DNA of 21,610 nt from Actinomycetota bacterium (lineage in GTDB: Bacteria > Actinomycetota > Actinomycetes > Actinomycetales > Microbacteriaceae), in assembly GCA_016870695.1 (NCBI GenBank), contig VGAV01000004.1, positions 1-21,610 on the forward strand, given 5' to 3'. Under the pieces are notes generated by a model. It did no database searches. It worked only from the letters and a program-made list of their open reading frames with translations, and was not told the DNA's origin. Both the position numbers and the translations under genes were made by a program. Positions 1 through 6,599 of this stretch are shown here, in pieces; the first letter of the stretch is position 1; each line of letters starts with the position of its first letter.

Positions 1-78
1 GGTCAGATACTGGCCCGGGGGCAGGCGGTCGTCCGACTCTCGTCGTCGCCCGCCGAAGCCTCGAGTGAACACGGCCAT
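1..78 (-). CDS. Sulfite-oxidase-like molybdopterin oxidoreductase, N-terminal fragment (partial)
   Basis: The reverse complement of the first 78 bases reads as 26 codons from an ATG, beginning MAVFTRGFGGRRRES and ending in LPPGQYLT at the window edge. The body of the gene lies outside. The opening (M-A-x-F-T-R-G-F, an Arg-rich run, then D-D-R-L-P-P-G-Q-Y) matches, from memory, the start of the small actinobacterial sulfite-oxidase-like molybdopterin-dependent oxidoreductases. No cofactor-binding residue is visible in this fragment. A GGGAGGG ribosome-binding site lies about 5 nt upstream of the ATG and supports this start. Family assignment from 26 residues is suggestive only; that it is a real gene start is fairly sure. 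Confidence 0.6.
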   Translation of the reverse strand, partial: MAVFTRGFGGRRRESDDRLPPGQYLT

Positions 79-134
79 CCGGCCCTCCCGTCGTCGTACG
101 CGTGGCATCCATCCCATCAGGTCGACGGCGGAGC

Positions 135-169
135 GGGGAAGGGTTGCGGGGGAGCGGGGCGGGGCGGGG
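135..169 (+). other. G-run cluster, possible G-quadruplex
   Basis: Six runs of three to five G are separated by 1-4 bases on the plus strand, matching the simple G3+N1-7 quadruplex pattern with two spare runs. It lies in the 102-bp gap between the Nudix stop and the start of the minus-strand gene at 78, on the template strand for both. In a high-GC genome such a run can arise by chance, so function is unproven. Confidence 0.4.
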
Positions 170-180
170 TCGGCGGGCCC

Positions 181-708
181 TCAGAGTGTGCGCGCGTCCT
201 CGACGCGGGCGACGAGGGCGTCCCACAGCTGATCGAAGCGCGCGTTCCAGGGAGCGGCGAAGAGGTCCGCGTGCCAGCGGCGGTGGACCTCGTCGAGGGT
301 CACCCAGGCGGCATCCTGGACCTCGTCCGGATCCGGCGTGACCTCGGGATCGCCGTCGACGCGCGCGACCCACAGGTCGAAGAGGGCGCGCTCCTCGATG
401 ACGCGTCCGACGAGGACGAGCTCGTCGGGGTGGATCGCGAGGCCGGTCTCCTCCTCGAGCTCACGCGCGGCGCCCCGGCGGCTGCTCTCGCCGCGGAGGG
501 CGCTGCCGGCGGGGAACTCCCAGGCGTCGGGGTACTCCTTGCCCGGCGCGCGGAGCGTGAGGAGGACGCGCCCGTCGCCGCCCACCACGCAGACGGATGC
601 CACGACGTGGAACGTGCCGGCAGCCACCGGGCCGTCGCCGCGACGATGCAGAACGCCGGTCGGCACACCGTGGATGTCGGTCACGTCCCAGATCTCGTCA
701 TCGGCCAT
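181..708 (-). CDS. Nudix hydrolase
   Basis: A 175-aa protein of the Nudix superfamily, which hydrolyses nucleoside diphosphates linked to another moiety. The 23-residue Nudix box is complete at residues 68-90 (G-x5-E-x7-R-E-L-x-E-E-x-G-L: G68, E74, R82, E83, E86, G89). The metal-binding glutamates are therefore present. The N-terminus (EIWDVTDIHGVPTG, then H-R-R-G-D) resembles the Nudix branch related to isopentenyl-diphosphate isomerase and YfcD-type proteins, but the substrate cannot be read from the sequence. I chose the ATG at 708 because an AGGA lies upstream and the homologous region starts there. The frame stays open to 774, but that extension is Arg-rich and not protein-like. It appears to be a single-gene unit between the G-run gap and the palindromic repeat. 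Confidence 0.88.
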   Translation of the reverse strand: MADDEIWDVTDIHGVPTGVLHRRGDGPVAAGTFHVVASVCVVGGDGRVLLTLRAPGKEYPDAWEFPAGSALRGESSRRGAARELEEETGLAIHPDELVLVGRVIEERALFDLWVARVDGDPEVTPDPDEVQDAAWVTLDEVHRRWHADLFAAPWNARFDQLWDALVARVEDARTL

Positions 709-762
709 GCGCACATCCTGCCGCACCCGCCGCGATGGCGGGCCGTGGCGCCGCCCTGCTGT

Positions 763-848
763 CGCCGAGATCACGCGATCCCGCCGAGATCACACGCTCC
801 GACGCGCGAGAGCGTGTGCTCTCGGACCGAACGTGTGATCTCGGCGGG
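763..848. repeat. Nested palindromic intergenic repeat (REP/MITE-like or terminator)
   Basis: The motif CGCCGAGATCAC occurs twice in direct orientation (from about 764 and from 782) and once inverted (ending at 846). The outer arms 780-796 and 832-848 are perfectly complementary over 17 bp. An inner hairpin pairs 807-813 with 818-824 (CGAGAGC/GCTCTCG, 4-nt loop). An alternative pairing joins CACACGCTC at 791-799 to GAGCGTGTG at 810-818. The element fills the gap between the MFS stop and the Nudix start, both minus strand, so it could end the MarR-MFS transcript. No T-tract follows. Its internal repetition is more like a dispersed repetitive element than a plain terminator. Confidence 0.7.
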
Positions 849-866
849 GGAGGAGGCGGGCGGCGG

Positions 867-2096
867 TCAGGCGGCGTCGCCGATCAGAACGGCGGCTCCT
901 TCGTCCGCGGCATCCGCGTGGCCCCGGTCGATATGGGCGAGACGTCCGCGTCCGACGAGGATCAGCGCGGCCGAGACGACCACCGCGACCGCGGCGACGA
1001 CGTAGGGGACGCCGGCGCCGGCGGCGTGCCACAGGAACGCCGCGAGCGGGGGAGCGATCGCGCCGCCGAGGAACCGGACGGCGGAGTACGCCGACGAGGC
1101 CACGGACCGGGGGAGGTCGGTGGCCTCCATCACGGCCTCGGTGAGGGCGGTGTTGACCACGCCGAGCACGAGCCCGCCGACGATGATGCAGACCACGAGC
1201 CCCACGGGGGACCCGACCACGACAGCCGCCGCCAGCAGGTCGAACGCCAGCAGGGGCAGCGCGATCAGCAGGACGGTGGTCAGGCGCAGGCGACGGAGCA
1301 GCACCGGCGCGACGACGACGCTCGTGATCGCAAGTCCGACACCCCAGCCGAAGAACGTCAGACCGATGCCCATCGCGCCGAAGCCGAGCGGGAACGGCGA
1401 GAAGGCCAGCAGCGTGAAGAAGCCGATGTTGTAGAAGAGCGCGGTCCCCGCGAGGATCGCCAGCGCGGGACGGCGGAGCGCCCGGAACGGTGCGGTGAAC
1501 GGGATGGGCTGCCGCGCGGGCTGCGGTCCCCGCAGCAGGACGAGCACCGCGACGAACGCGATCGCCATCAGCGCGACCACGCCGAAGAACGGGCCCCGCC
1601 AGCTCGCCTCGCCCAGGATGCCGCCGAGCAGCGGTCCGATGGCGATGCCGAGTCCGAGCGCGGCCTCGTACAGGATGATCGCGGCCGAGCTGCCGCCGGA
1701 GGCGGCGCCGACGATCGTGGCGAGCGCGGTCGAGATGAACAGCGCGTTGCCCAGACCCCACCCGGCGCGGAAGCCGATGACCGCGTCGACGCTGCCGCTC
1801 ACGGCGCAGAGGAACGCGAAGACGACGATGAGGCCGAGACCGACCAGCAATGTGGCCTTCGCGCCGATGCGGCTCGAGATCCAGCTGGTGACGAGCATGG
1901 CGAGGCCGGTCACGACGAGGTAGCTCGTGAACAGCAGCTCCGTCTGAACGGGGCTCGCCTGCAGGGCGTCGGCGATCGCGGGGAGGATCGGGTCCACGAG
2001 ACCGATGCCCATGAACGCCACGACGCACGCGAACGCGACGGCCCACACCTGCGCCGGCTGACGCCAGACGCCGGTCTTCTCTGCGGCGGCGCTCAC
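867..2096 (-). CDS. MFS transporter, drug:H+ antiporter type (about 12 TM)
   Basis: A 409-aa integral membrane protein of the major facilitator superfamily. Hydrophobic segments run through its whole length. The segment GLGIAIGPLLGGILG is the motif-C type sequence typical of proton-coupled drug exporters in TM5. The GTG at 2096 overlaps the MarR stop codon (GTGA), so the two genes are translationally coupled and co-transcribed. The frame stays open upstream to 2462, but that part is the Arg-rich shadow of MarR. Pairing with MarR suggests efflux of a toxic small molecule that also acts as the MarR ligand; the substrate is unknown. The C-terminus ends in a short cytoplasmic tail before the palindromic repeat. 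Confidence 0.9.
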   Translation of the reverse strand: MSAAAEKTGVWRQPAQVWAVAFACVVAFMGIGLVDPILPAIADALQASPVQTELLFTSYLVVTGLAMLVTSWISSRIGAKATLLVGLGLIVVFAFLCAVSGSVDAVIGFRAGWGLGNALFISTALATIVGAASGGSSAAIILYEAALGLGIAIGPLLGGILGEASWRGPFFGVVALMAIAFVAVLVLLRGPQPARQPIPFTAPFRALRRPALAILAGTALFYNIGFFTLLAFSPFPLGFGAMGIGLTFFGWGVGLAITSVVVAPVLLRRLRLTTVLLIALPLLAFDLLAAAVVVGSPVGLVVCIIVGGLVLGVVNTALTEAVMEATDLPRSVASSAYSAVRFLGGAIAPPLAAFLWHAAGAGVPYVVAAVAVVVSAALILVGRGRLAHIDRGHADAADEGAAVLIGDAA

Positions 2097-2560
2097 CGGA
2101 CGACCTCCATCCGAGACTCGACGCGGGCACGGGCGGCGTCCGCCGTCCCGCCGACGCGAGTGCCGAGGGCCGCGGCGGTGACGGCGACGGCGTCCCATTC
2201 CGCGTCGGACAGGTCGGCCACGTACGGCGCGAGAGCGTCGCGGAACACGTCGTACCACCGCGCGAGAGCGTCGAGCCCGGCGTCGGTGGCGGCGACCACG
2301 CTGACCCGCGAGTCGTCGGGGTGCGCGCTGCGGGTGACGAGGCCGGCGGCATCCATCTGCCCGATCAGGCGGGTCATGCCCGGCTGGCTCACCCGGCTGA
2401 GGGTGGCGAGGTCGCCGAGGCGCTGCGGTCCGTGGTCGCGCAGGAGCGTCAGGGTGCGCCACTGCGCCGCGGGGGCGTCGGTGTGGGTGTCGATGGCCGC
2501 GATGCGCGTCAGGGCGTGCACCGCGAGGATCAGTCTCTGCAGGTCATCGTCGCGGGTCAT
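2093..2560 (-). CDS. MarR-family transcriptional regulator
   Basis: A 155-aa winged-helix repressor. The DNA-recognition region is at about residues 47-70 (L-G-D-L-A-x-L-S-R-V-S-Q-P-G-M-T-R-L). The wing is at 77-92 and carries the family's conserved D-x-R (DDSR, 82-85). The ATG at 2560 is chosen because a TATGCT -10 element lies exactly 6 nt upstream, giving a leaderless mRNA, and no Shine-Dalgarno is visible. The frame is open to 2722, but that part overlaps the IclR gene and is not protein-like. It overlaps the downstream MFS gene and probably represses both by binding the palindrome across its own -10 box. Confidence 0.9.
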   Translation of the reverse strand: MTRDDDLQRLILAVHALTRIAAIDTHTDAPAAQWRTLTLLRDHGPQRLGDLATLSRVSQPGMTRLIGQMDAAGLVTRSAHPDDSRVSVVAATDAGLDALARWYDVFRDALAPYVADLSDAEWDAVAVTAAALGTRVGGTADAARARVESRMEVVR

Positions 2561-2566
2561 GCAAAA

Positions 2567-2582
2567 AGCATACCGCAGGTAT
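2567..2582 (-). promoter_or_regulatory. marR promoter -10 and candidate MarR operator
   Basis: On the minus strand TATGCT (2572 to 2567) is followed by 6 nt and then the MarR ATG, the geometry of a leaderless promoter. A perfect 13-bp palindrome, ATACC-GCA-GGTAT, at 2570-2582 overlaps it. A further GGTAT half-site lies at about 2591-2595. This placement fits autorepression by MarR, but binding is inferred. Confidence 0.55.
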
Positions 2583-2604
2583 ATAACGTGGGTATCCAAC
2601 CGTT

Positions 2605-3423
2605 CTAGCGGGAGCCGATCCTCGTCGACAGCTGGTGCGCGTGCGCGAGGAGGATGCGGCCCAGCTCGGCCTGGCGCTCGCCGGAGAAGCGGAACTCGAC
2701 GCCGGTGAGACTGAGCGCCCACTGCGGGTCGCCCTGACGCGTGAACACCGCCGCGCCCAGCCCCCAGCTGCCCTCGACGATGAGGCCGGCGTTGACCGCG
2801 TAGCCGCGCGCCTGTGTCTCGCGGAGGCGCGTCCGCAGCCGCGCCGGCGCGTGCGCCGCCCCCCAGCGTCCGGCGAGATCGCCCTGCCGCTCGAGATAGG
2901 CGTCCACATCCTGGGGCGGCAGGAACGACAGGATGGCCAGTCCCGCCGAGGCGACCCCGAGCGGGAACCGCACCCCCTCGGACAGCACATGCGACCGGAT
3001 GGGGAAGCTGCCGTCCTCCCGCAGCAGGCAGACGGTCTCGTCTCCGCGCCGCACCGAGAGGAACGCGCTCTCCTCCGTCCGGACGGCGAGCGAGCGTACG
3101 ACGTCGCGCGCGACGCTCGTGACGTCGAAGCGCGACGCCGCGACCGACCCCATGAGGTAGAGCTCCGGGCCGGGCAGCCAGCGTCCGGTCGCGTCATCGC
3201 GGTCCACGAGTCCCTCGGCGCGGAGAGCCGACAGCAGGCGGTGCGTCGTCGGGCGGGTGAGGCCGGAGTCAGCGGCGAGATCGCCGACCGGCGCTCCGGA
3301 GGTCCCGGCGGCGGTCACGAGGCGCAGGAGGCGGGCGGCCCGGGCGATGGCCTGGGCGCCGGGCACCGTCTGTTCCGGGGGAGCGCCGGGCGCCGTCCGC
3401 GATGAAGGAGACCTGGATGCCAT
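2605..3423 (-). CDS. IclR-family transcriptional regulator
   Basis: A 272-aa IclR-type regulator. The N-terminal helix-turn-helix spans about residues 23-88 (ARAARLLRLV, then GLTRPTTHRLLSALRAEGLV). The effector-binding domain follows to about 265, including LPLGVASAGLAIL-like sequence (here FPLGVASAGLAILSF) and GLGAAVFTR. It is divergent from the CoA-transferase/thiolase operon and is probably its local regulator. The ATG at 3423 abuts a perfect palindrome and has no ribosome-binding site. A TAGCGT -10 candidate 13 nt upstream would give a very short leader. A GTG at residue 20 is an alternative start. The operator position predicts autoregulation. The ligand is unknown but could be a 3-oxoacid or aromatic intermediate. 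Confidence 0.9.
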   Translation of the reverse strand: MASRSPSSRTAPGAPPEQTVPGAQAIARAARLLRLVTAAGTSGAPVGDLAADSGLTRPTTHRLLSALRAEGLVDRDDATGRWLPGPELYLMGSVAASRFDVTSVARDVVRSLAVRTEESAFLSVRRGDETVCLLREDGSFPIRSHVLSEGVRFPLGVASAGLAILSFLPPQDVDAYLERQGDLAGRWGAAHAPARLRTRLRETQARGYAVNAGLIVEGSWGLGAAVFTRQGDPQWALSLTGVEFRFSGERQAELGRILLAHAHQLSTRIGSR

Positions 3424-3438
3424 GTCCACGATGTGGAC
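3424..3438. promoter_or_regulatory. Candidate IclR operator (perfect 15-bp palindrome)
   Basis: GTCCAC-GAT-GTGGAC is a perfect inverted repeat directly next to the IclR start codon. It lies 93 bp before the CoA-transferase subunit A start on the opposite strand. IclR-family proteins commonly bind palindromes of this size in divergent promoter regions. A related ATCCACAT sequence lies at about 3454. That IclR binds here is inferred from position. Confidence 0.65.
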
Positions 3439-3531
3439 GCTAGGGGAGGCGGCATCCACATGACAAGCCCCGACGCGACGCGGAAGAGGGGGCGCGCACA
3501 GGATGAGGGGACGCCGTACAGAGGAGTTCGC

Positions 3532-4302
3532 GTGATCGACAAGACCTGGGCCTCGGCCGCCGACGCTGTCGCCGACATCCCCGACGGGGCCTCCCTCGCC
3601 GTCGGGGGCTTCGGCCTCTCGGGCAACCCCATCGCGCTCATCACGGCGCTGCTCGCGCAGGGGACGCGCGACCTGTCGGTGGTGTCCAACAACTGCGGCG
3701 TCGACGACTGGGGCCTGGGCGTCCTGCTCGGCGCGGGCAGGATCCGCAAGATGACGTCGTCGTACGTCGGGGAGAACAAGGAGTTCGAGCGGCAGTTCCT
3801 CGCCGGCGAGCTCGAGCTGGAGCTCACGCCGCAGGGCACCCTCGCCGAGAAGCTCCGGGCCGGCGGATCCGGCATCGCCGCGTTCTACACGCAGACCGGC
3901 GTCGGCACCCAGGTCGCCGAGGGCGGCCTGCCCCAGCGCTACGACGGCGCCGGGGGAGTGGCCGTCGCCTCTCCGCCGAAGGACGTCCGCGTCTTCGAGG
4001 TCGGGGGCGAGCGGCGCGAGTTCGTGCTCGAGGAGGCCATCACCACCGACTTCGCGCTCGTGCACGCGTGGAAGGGCGACCGGCACGGCAACCTCGTCTT
4101 CCGCAAGGCCGCCCGCAGCTTCAACCCGCTCGCCGCGATGGCCGGGCGCGTGTGCATCGCCCAGGTCGAGGAGGTGGTGGAGCCGGGGGAGATCGATCCC
4201 GACGACGTGCACCTGCCCGGCGTCTTCGTCCACCGCGTCGTCGCGGTGGGCGCCCGCATCGAGAAGCGCATCGAGAAGCGCACCGTCCGGACGGAGTCCT
4301 GA
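3532..4302 (+). CDS. 3-oxoacid CoA-transferase subunit A
   Basis: A 256-aa alpha subunit of a two-subunit CoA-transferase (family I; SCOT/ScoA, or PcaI/CatI for 3-oxoadipate). It moves CoA from succinyl-CoA to a 3-oxoacid such as acetoacetate. The opening IDKTWASAADAVADIPDG and the early GGFGLSGNP loop are family hallmarks, as are the NNCGVDDWGLG and TPQGTLAEKLRAGG segments. The GTG at 3532 is chosen for the AGAGGAG six bases upstream and for homology starting there. The frame runs back to 3433, but that extension overlaps the operator region. Subunit B starts 3 bases after the stop. With a thiolase next, acetoacetate is the likelier substrate; 3-oxoadipate cannot be excluded. Confidence 0.9.
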   Translation: MIDKTWASAADAVADIPDGASLAVGGFGLSGNPIALITALLAQGTRDLSVVSNNCGVDDWGLGVLLGAGRIRKMTSSYVGENKEFERQFLAGELELELTPQGTLAEKLRAGGSGIAAFYTQTGVGTQVAEGGLPQRYDGAGGVAVASPPKDVRVFEVGGERREFVLEEAITTDFALVHAWKGDRHGNLVFRKAARSFNPLAAMAGRVCIAQVEEVVEPGEIDPDDVHLPGVFVHRVVAVGARIEKRIEKRTVRTES

Positions 4303-4305
4303 GCC

Positions 4306-4959
4306 ATGGCCCTCACCCGCATCGAGATGGCCGCCCGCGCGGCCCGGGAGCTGCCCGACGGCGCCTACGTCAACCTCGGCATCGGCCTGCCCACGCTCGT
4401 GCCGAACCACATGCCGCCGGGGGTCGGCGTCGTCCTGCAGTCCGAGAACGGCATCCTCGGCGTCGGCCCGTACCCGACCGAGGACGCGGTCGACCCCGAC
4501 CTCATCAACGCCGGCAAGGAGACCGTGACCACGCTGCCCGGGGCGGCGTTCTTCGATTCGGCGCTGAGCTTCGGGATGATCCGCGGCGGCAAGATCGACG
4601 CGGCCGTCCTCGGAGCGATGCAGGTGTCGGCGTCCGGGGACCTCGCGAACTGGATGATCCCCGGGAAGATGGTCAAGGGACCCGGCGGCGCCATGGACCT
4701 CGTCCACGGTGCGGCGCGCGTGATCGTGCTGATGGAGCACGTCGCCCGCGACGGCAGCCCCAAGATCGTCGCCGCCTGCTCGCTGCCGCTGACCGGACGC
4801 GGGGTGGTGGACCGCATCATCACCGACCTCGCCGTCATCGACGTGACGGAGGATGGACTCGTGCTCGTCGAGGTCGCCCCCGGGGTGACGGTCGACGAGG
4901 TGCGGGATGCCACCGAGCCCCCGCTCACCGTGAGACTCACCGAGGAGGTCACCCGATGA
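4306..4959 (+). CDS. 3-oxoacid CoA-transferase subunit B
   Basis: A 217-aa beta subunit carrying the catalytic glutamate. The motif [11 protein letters not shown] includes E47 in the S-E-N-G signature, which forms the glutamyl-CoA thioester in this family. GLPTLVPNH and the [19 protein letters not shown] segment also fit ScoB/PcaJ/AtoA proteins. Length is normal for the family. It begins 3 nt after subunit A, with GGAG inside the end of A, and its stop overlaps the thiolase start (ATGA). The three genes therefore form one tightly coupled operon. Both subunits are intact, so a functional heteromeric enzyme is expected in the cytoplasm. Confidence 0.92.
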   Translation: MALTRIEMAARAARELPDGAYVNLGIGLPTLVPNHMPPGVGVVLQSENGILGVGPYPTEDAVDPDLINAGKETVTTLPGAAFFDSALSFGMIRGGKIDAAVLGAMQVSASGDLANWMIPGKMVKGPGGAMDLVHGAARVIVLMEHVARDGSPKIVAACSLPLTGRGVVDRIITDLAVIDVTEDGLVLVEVAPGVTVDEVRDATEPPLTVRLTEEVTR

Positions 4960-6140
4960 ACCCGGAAGACGTCGTGATCGTCGCCGCCGCCCGCACCCCG
5001 CAGGGTCGTCTGAAGGGGCAGCTCGCGCCGCTGACGGCCGTTCAGCTCGGCGCCGCTGCGATCCGCGGGGCCCTCGAGCGCGGCGGCGTCCCGGCCGCGG
5101 CCGTCGACGCCGTGCTCGTCGGTCAGGTCCTGCAGGCCGGCACCGGGCAGAACGCCGCCCGCCAGGCGGCGATCGCGGCGGGCATCGGGTGGGACGTGCA
5201 CGCGGCGACGGTCAACAAGGTGTGCCTCTCCGGCCTCACCGCGGTCATCGACGCCGCCCGCATGCTGCGCCTCGGCGACGCGACGGTCGTCGTCGCCGCG
5301 GGCATGGAGTCGATGACCCGCGCCCCCCACCTCCTGATGAACTCCCGCGAGGGGTACGCCTACGGCTCGGTCGAGGTGCTGGACCACATGGCCTTCGACG
5401 GCCTCACCGACGCTTCGGACCGCGAGAGCATGGGCGCCTCGACGGAGCGCGCCAACGGGCGGTACGGGGTCACGCGCGAGGCCCAGGATGCCGTGGCCGC
5501 CCGCTCCCACCAGCGTGCGGCGGCCGCGCAGCGAGACGGCGCCTTCGACGCCGAGATCGTCCCGGTCGAGATCCCGCAGCGGAAGGGCGACCCGGTCGTC
5601 GTCGCGGCCGACGAGGGCATCCGCGCCGACACCACGGTCGACACGCTCGCCCGGCTGCGGCCGGCCTTCGCGGAGGGCGGTTCCATCACGGCCGGCAACG
5701 CGTCCCAGATCTCCGACGGCGCCTCCGCCGTGGTCGTGACGACGCGCGCGGTGGCCGACCGGCATGGTTGGGACGTCCTCGCCGTCGTCGGCGCGGCCGG
5801 GCAGGTCGCCGGTCCCGACAACTCCCTGCACGACCAGCCCGCCCGCGCGATCGCCCGAGCCCTGCAGAAGCAGGGGCTCACGGCATCCGACCTCGATCTC
5901 GTCGAGATCAACGAGGCCTTCGGCGCCGTCGTCGCCCGCTCGCAGGCCGAGCTGGGACTCTCCGACGACGTCGTCAACCCGCACGGCGGGGGCATCGCGA
6001 TCGGCCATCCCATCGGCGCGTCGGGGAACCGCCTGGTCGTCCACGCCGTGCACGAGCTCGTCCGACGGGGGAGCGGCACCGCCGCGGTCGCGCTGTGCGG
6101 GGGCGGCGGTCAGGGCGACGCGCTGATCCTCAGGCGCTGA
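4956..6140 (+). CDS. Thiolase, acetyl-CoA C-acetyltransferase type
   Basis: A 394-aa thiolase. The acyl-accepting cysteine is C90 (NKVCLSG), the general base H351 is in [14 protein letters not shown], and the second catalytic cysteine C381 is in the C-terminal CGGGGQGDA. All catalytic residues are present. It would cleave acetoacetyl-CoA, or another 3-oxoacyl-CoA, to acetyl-CoA, completing the CoA-transferase pathway. The start ATG overlaps the subunit B stop. CGAGGAGG, about 8 nt upstream within the B gene, serves as ribosome-binding site. AtoB-type and PcaF-type thiolases are hard to separate by eye, and the absence of other pca genes here favours acetoacetyl-CoA. Confidence 0.92.
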   Translation: MNPEDVVIVAAARTPQGRLKGQLAPLTAVQLGAAAIRGALERGGVPAAAVDAVLVGQVLQAGTGQNAARQAAIAAGIGWDVHAATVNKVCLSGLTAVIDAARMLRLGDATVVVAAGMESMTRAPHLLMNSREGYAYGSVEVLDHMAFDGLTDASDRESMGASTERANGRYGVTREAQDAVAARSHQRAAAAQRDGAFDAEIVPVEIPQRKGDPVVVAADEGIRADTTVDTLARLRPAFAEGGSITAGNASQISDGASAVVVTTRAVADRHGWDVLAVVGAAGQVAGPDNSLHDQPARAIARALQKQGLTASDLDLVEINEAFGAVVARSQAELGLSDDVVNPHGGGIAIGHPIGASGNRLVVHAVHELVRRGSGTAAVALCGGGGQGDALILRR

Positions 6141-6156
6141 GGCCCTCCGCAGACGA

Positions 6157-6195
6157 AGAAGGGATGCCACCGCTCGAAGCCGTGGCATCCCTTCT
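6157..6195. terminator. Bidirectional terminator between convergent genes
   Basis: A 14-bp perfect stem, AGAAGGGATGCCAC at 6157-6170 against its complement at 6182-6195, encloses an 11-nt loop. The outer A/T pairs give short A and T runs on both strands. It sits 16 nt after the thiolase stop and 14 nt after the stop of the minus-strand gene, ideal for both. Its stem contains the abundant GGATGCC motif. Confidence 0.85.
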
Positions 6196-6209
6196 GGCTG
6201 TCGGGGCGC

Positions 6210-6464
6210 TCAGCGCGCCAGACGCTTCTTGAGCAGCTTCTGCTGCTTCTTGGCGACGGGGGAGTCGCCGGAGATGACCTTGCCACGGCGGGCGCGACGC
6301 GTGTCCACGACGGCGCCGACGGCGAGAGCGAGGGTGATGCCCCAGCTCAGCCACGCCAGGGCGGTGCGCCACGTGAAGGGCTCGTCGTTCCGCAGCGCGC
6401 GGAGCAGTGTGATGCCACCGGTGATGGCGCTGAGGAGACCCGTTCCGAAGATGTACTGACGCAT
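6210..6464 (-). CDS. Small two-TM membrane protein, unknown function
   Basis: An 84-aa protein not assigned to a family. Two hydrophobic stretches are visible, about residues 4-22 (IFGTGLLSAITGGITLL) and 36-54 (TALAWLSWGITLALAVGAVV). A strongly basic, Lys-rich C-terminal tail follows, probably cytoplasmic. I prefer the ATG at 6464 over the GTG at 6470, because TAGGTT at 6476-6471 lies exactly 6 nt upstream, which predicts a leaderless transcript, and there is no good ribosome-binding site. It is convergent with the thiolase and divergent from otsA, so it is a single-gene unit. No function can be inferred. Confidence 0.75.
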   Translation of the reverse strand: MRQYIFGTGLLSAITGGITLLRALRNDEPFTWRTALAWLSWGITLALAVGAVVDTRRARRGKVISGDSPVAKKQQKLLKKRLAR

Positions 6465-6470
6465 GCTCAC

Positions 6471-6476
6471 AACCTA
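6471..6476 (-). promoter_or_regulatory. -10 element of leaderless promoter for the small membrane protein
   Basis: TAGGTT on the minus strand is followed by 6 nt (GTGAGC) and the ATG at 6464. It matches the TANNNT-N6-start arrangement seen at three other genes in the window. A 7-bp inverted repeat, AGCGACC/GGTCGCT, at 6476-6482 and 6493-6499 lies just upstream and could be an operator or -35-region structure. Confidence 0.5.
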
Positions 6477-6567
6477 GCGACCGGCGCCGCCGGGTCGCTG
6501 CAGCCTTGACAGTGACCGGCTGCGTAGCGCATCCCGGCCATCCCCGGGGCCCGCGCGGACCCGCTGT

Positions 6568-6573
6568 TAGCCT
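6568..6573 (+). promoter_or_regulatory. Putative otsA -10 element
   Basis: TAGCCT lies about 26 nt upstream of the otsA GTG and 16 nt before its AGGAGG ribosome-binding site (6590-6595), giving a short leader. No convincing -35 is present at the expected spacing. Confidence 0.4.
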
Positions 6574-6599
6574 GAGGAGACCGCTACCGAGGAGGACCT

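Noticed and set aside
597..2708. 703-codon open frame on the plus strand opposite the MFS and MarR genes
   Set aside because: Arg/Asp/Glu-rich composition without domains. It is antisense to two well-recognised genes and is explained by scarce stop codons at high GC.
2605..4740. 711-codon minus-strand frame that seems to fuse a long N-terminus to IclR
   Set aside because: The upstream part is the shadow of the CoA-transferase genes and crosses the divergent promoter. IclR proteins start near 3423.
3532..6140. Definite assignment as pcaIJF (3-oxoadipate pathway)
   Set aside because: No other protocatechuate or catechol gene is in the window, and the thiolase reads more like the acetyl-CoA acetyltransferase type.
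6506..6511. TTGACA as a -35 box for otsA
   Set aside because: It matches the consensus, but no -10 lies 16-19 nt downstream (TAGCGC is only 13 nt away), so it was not called as a promoter.
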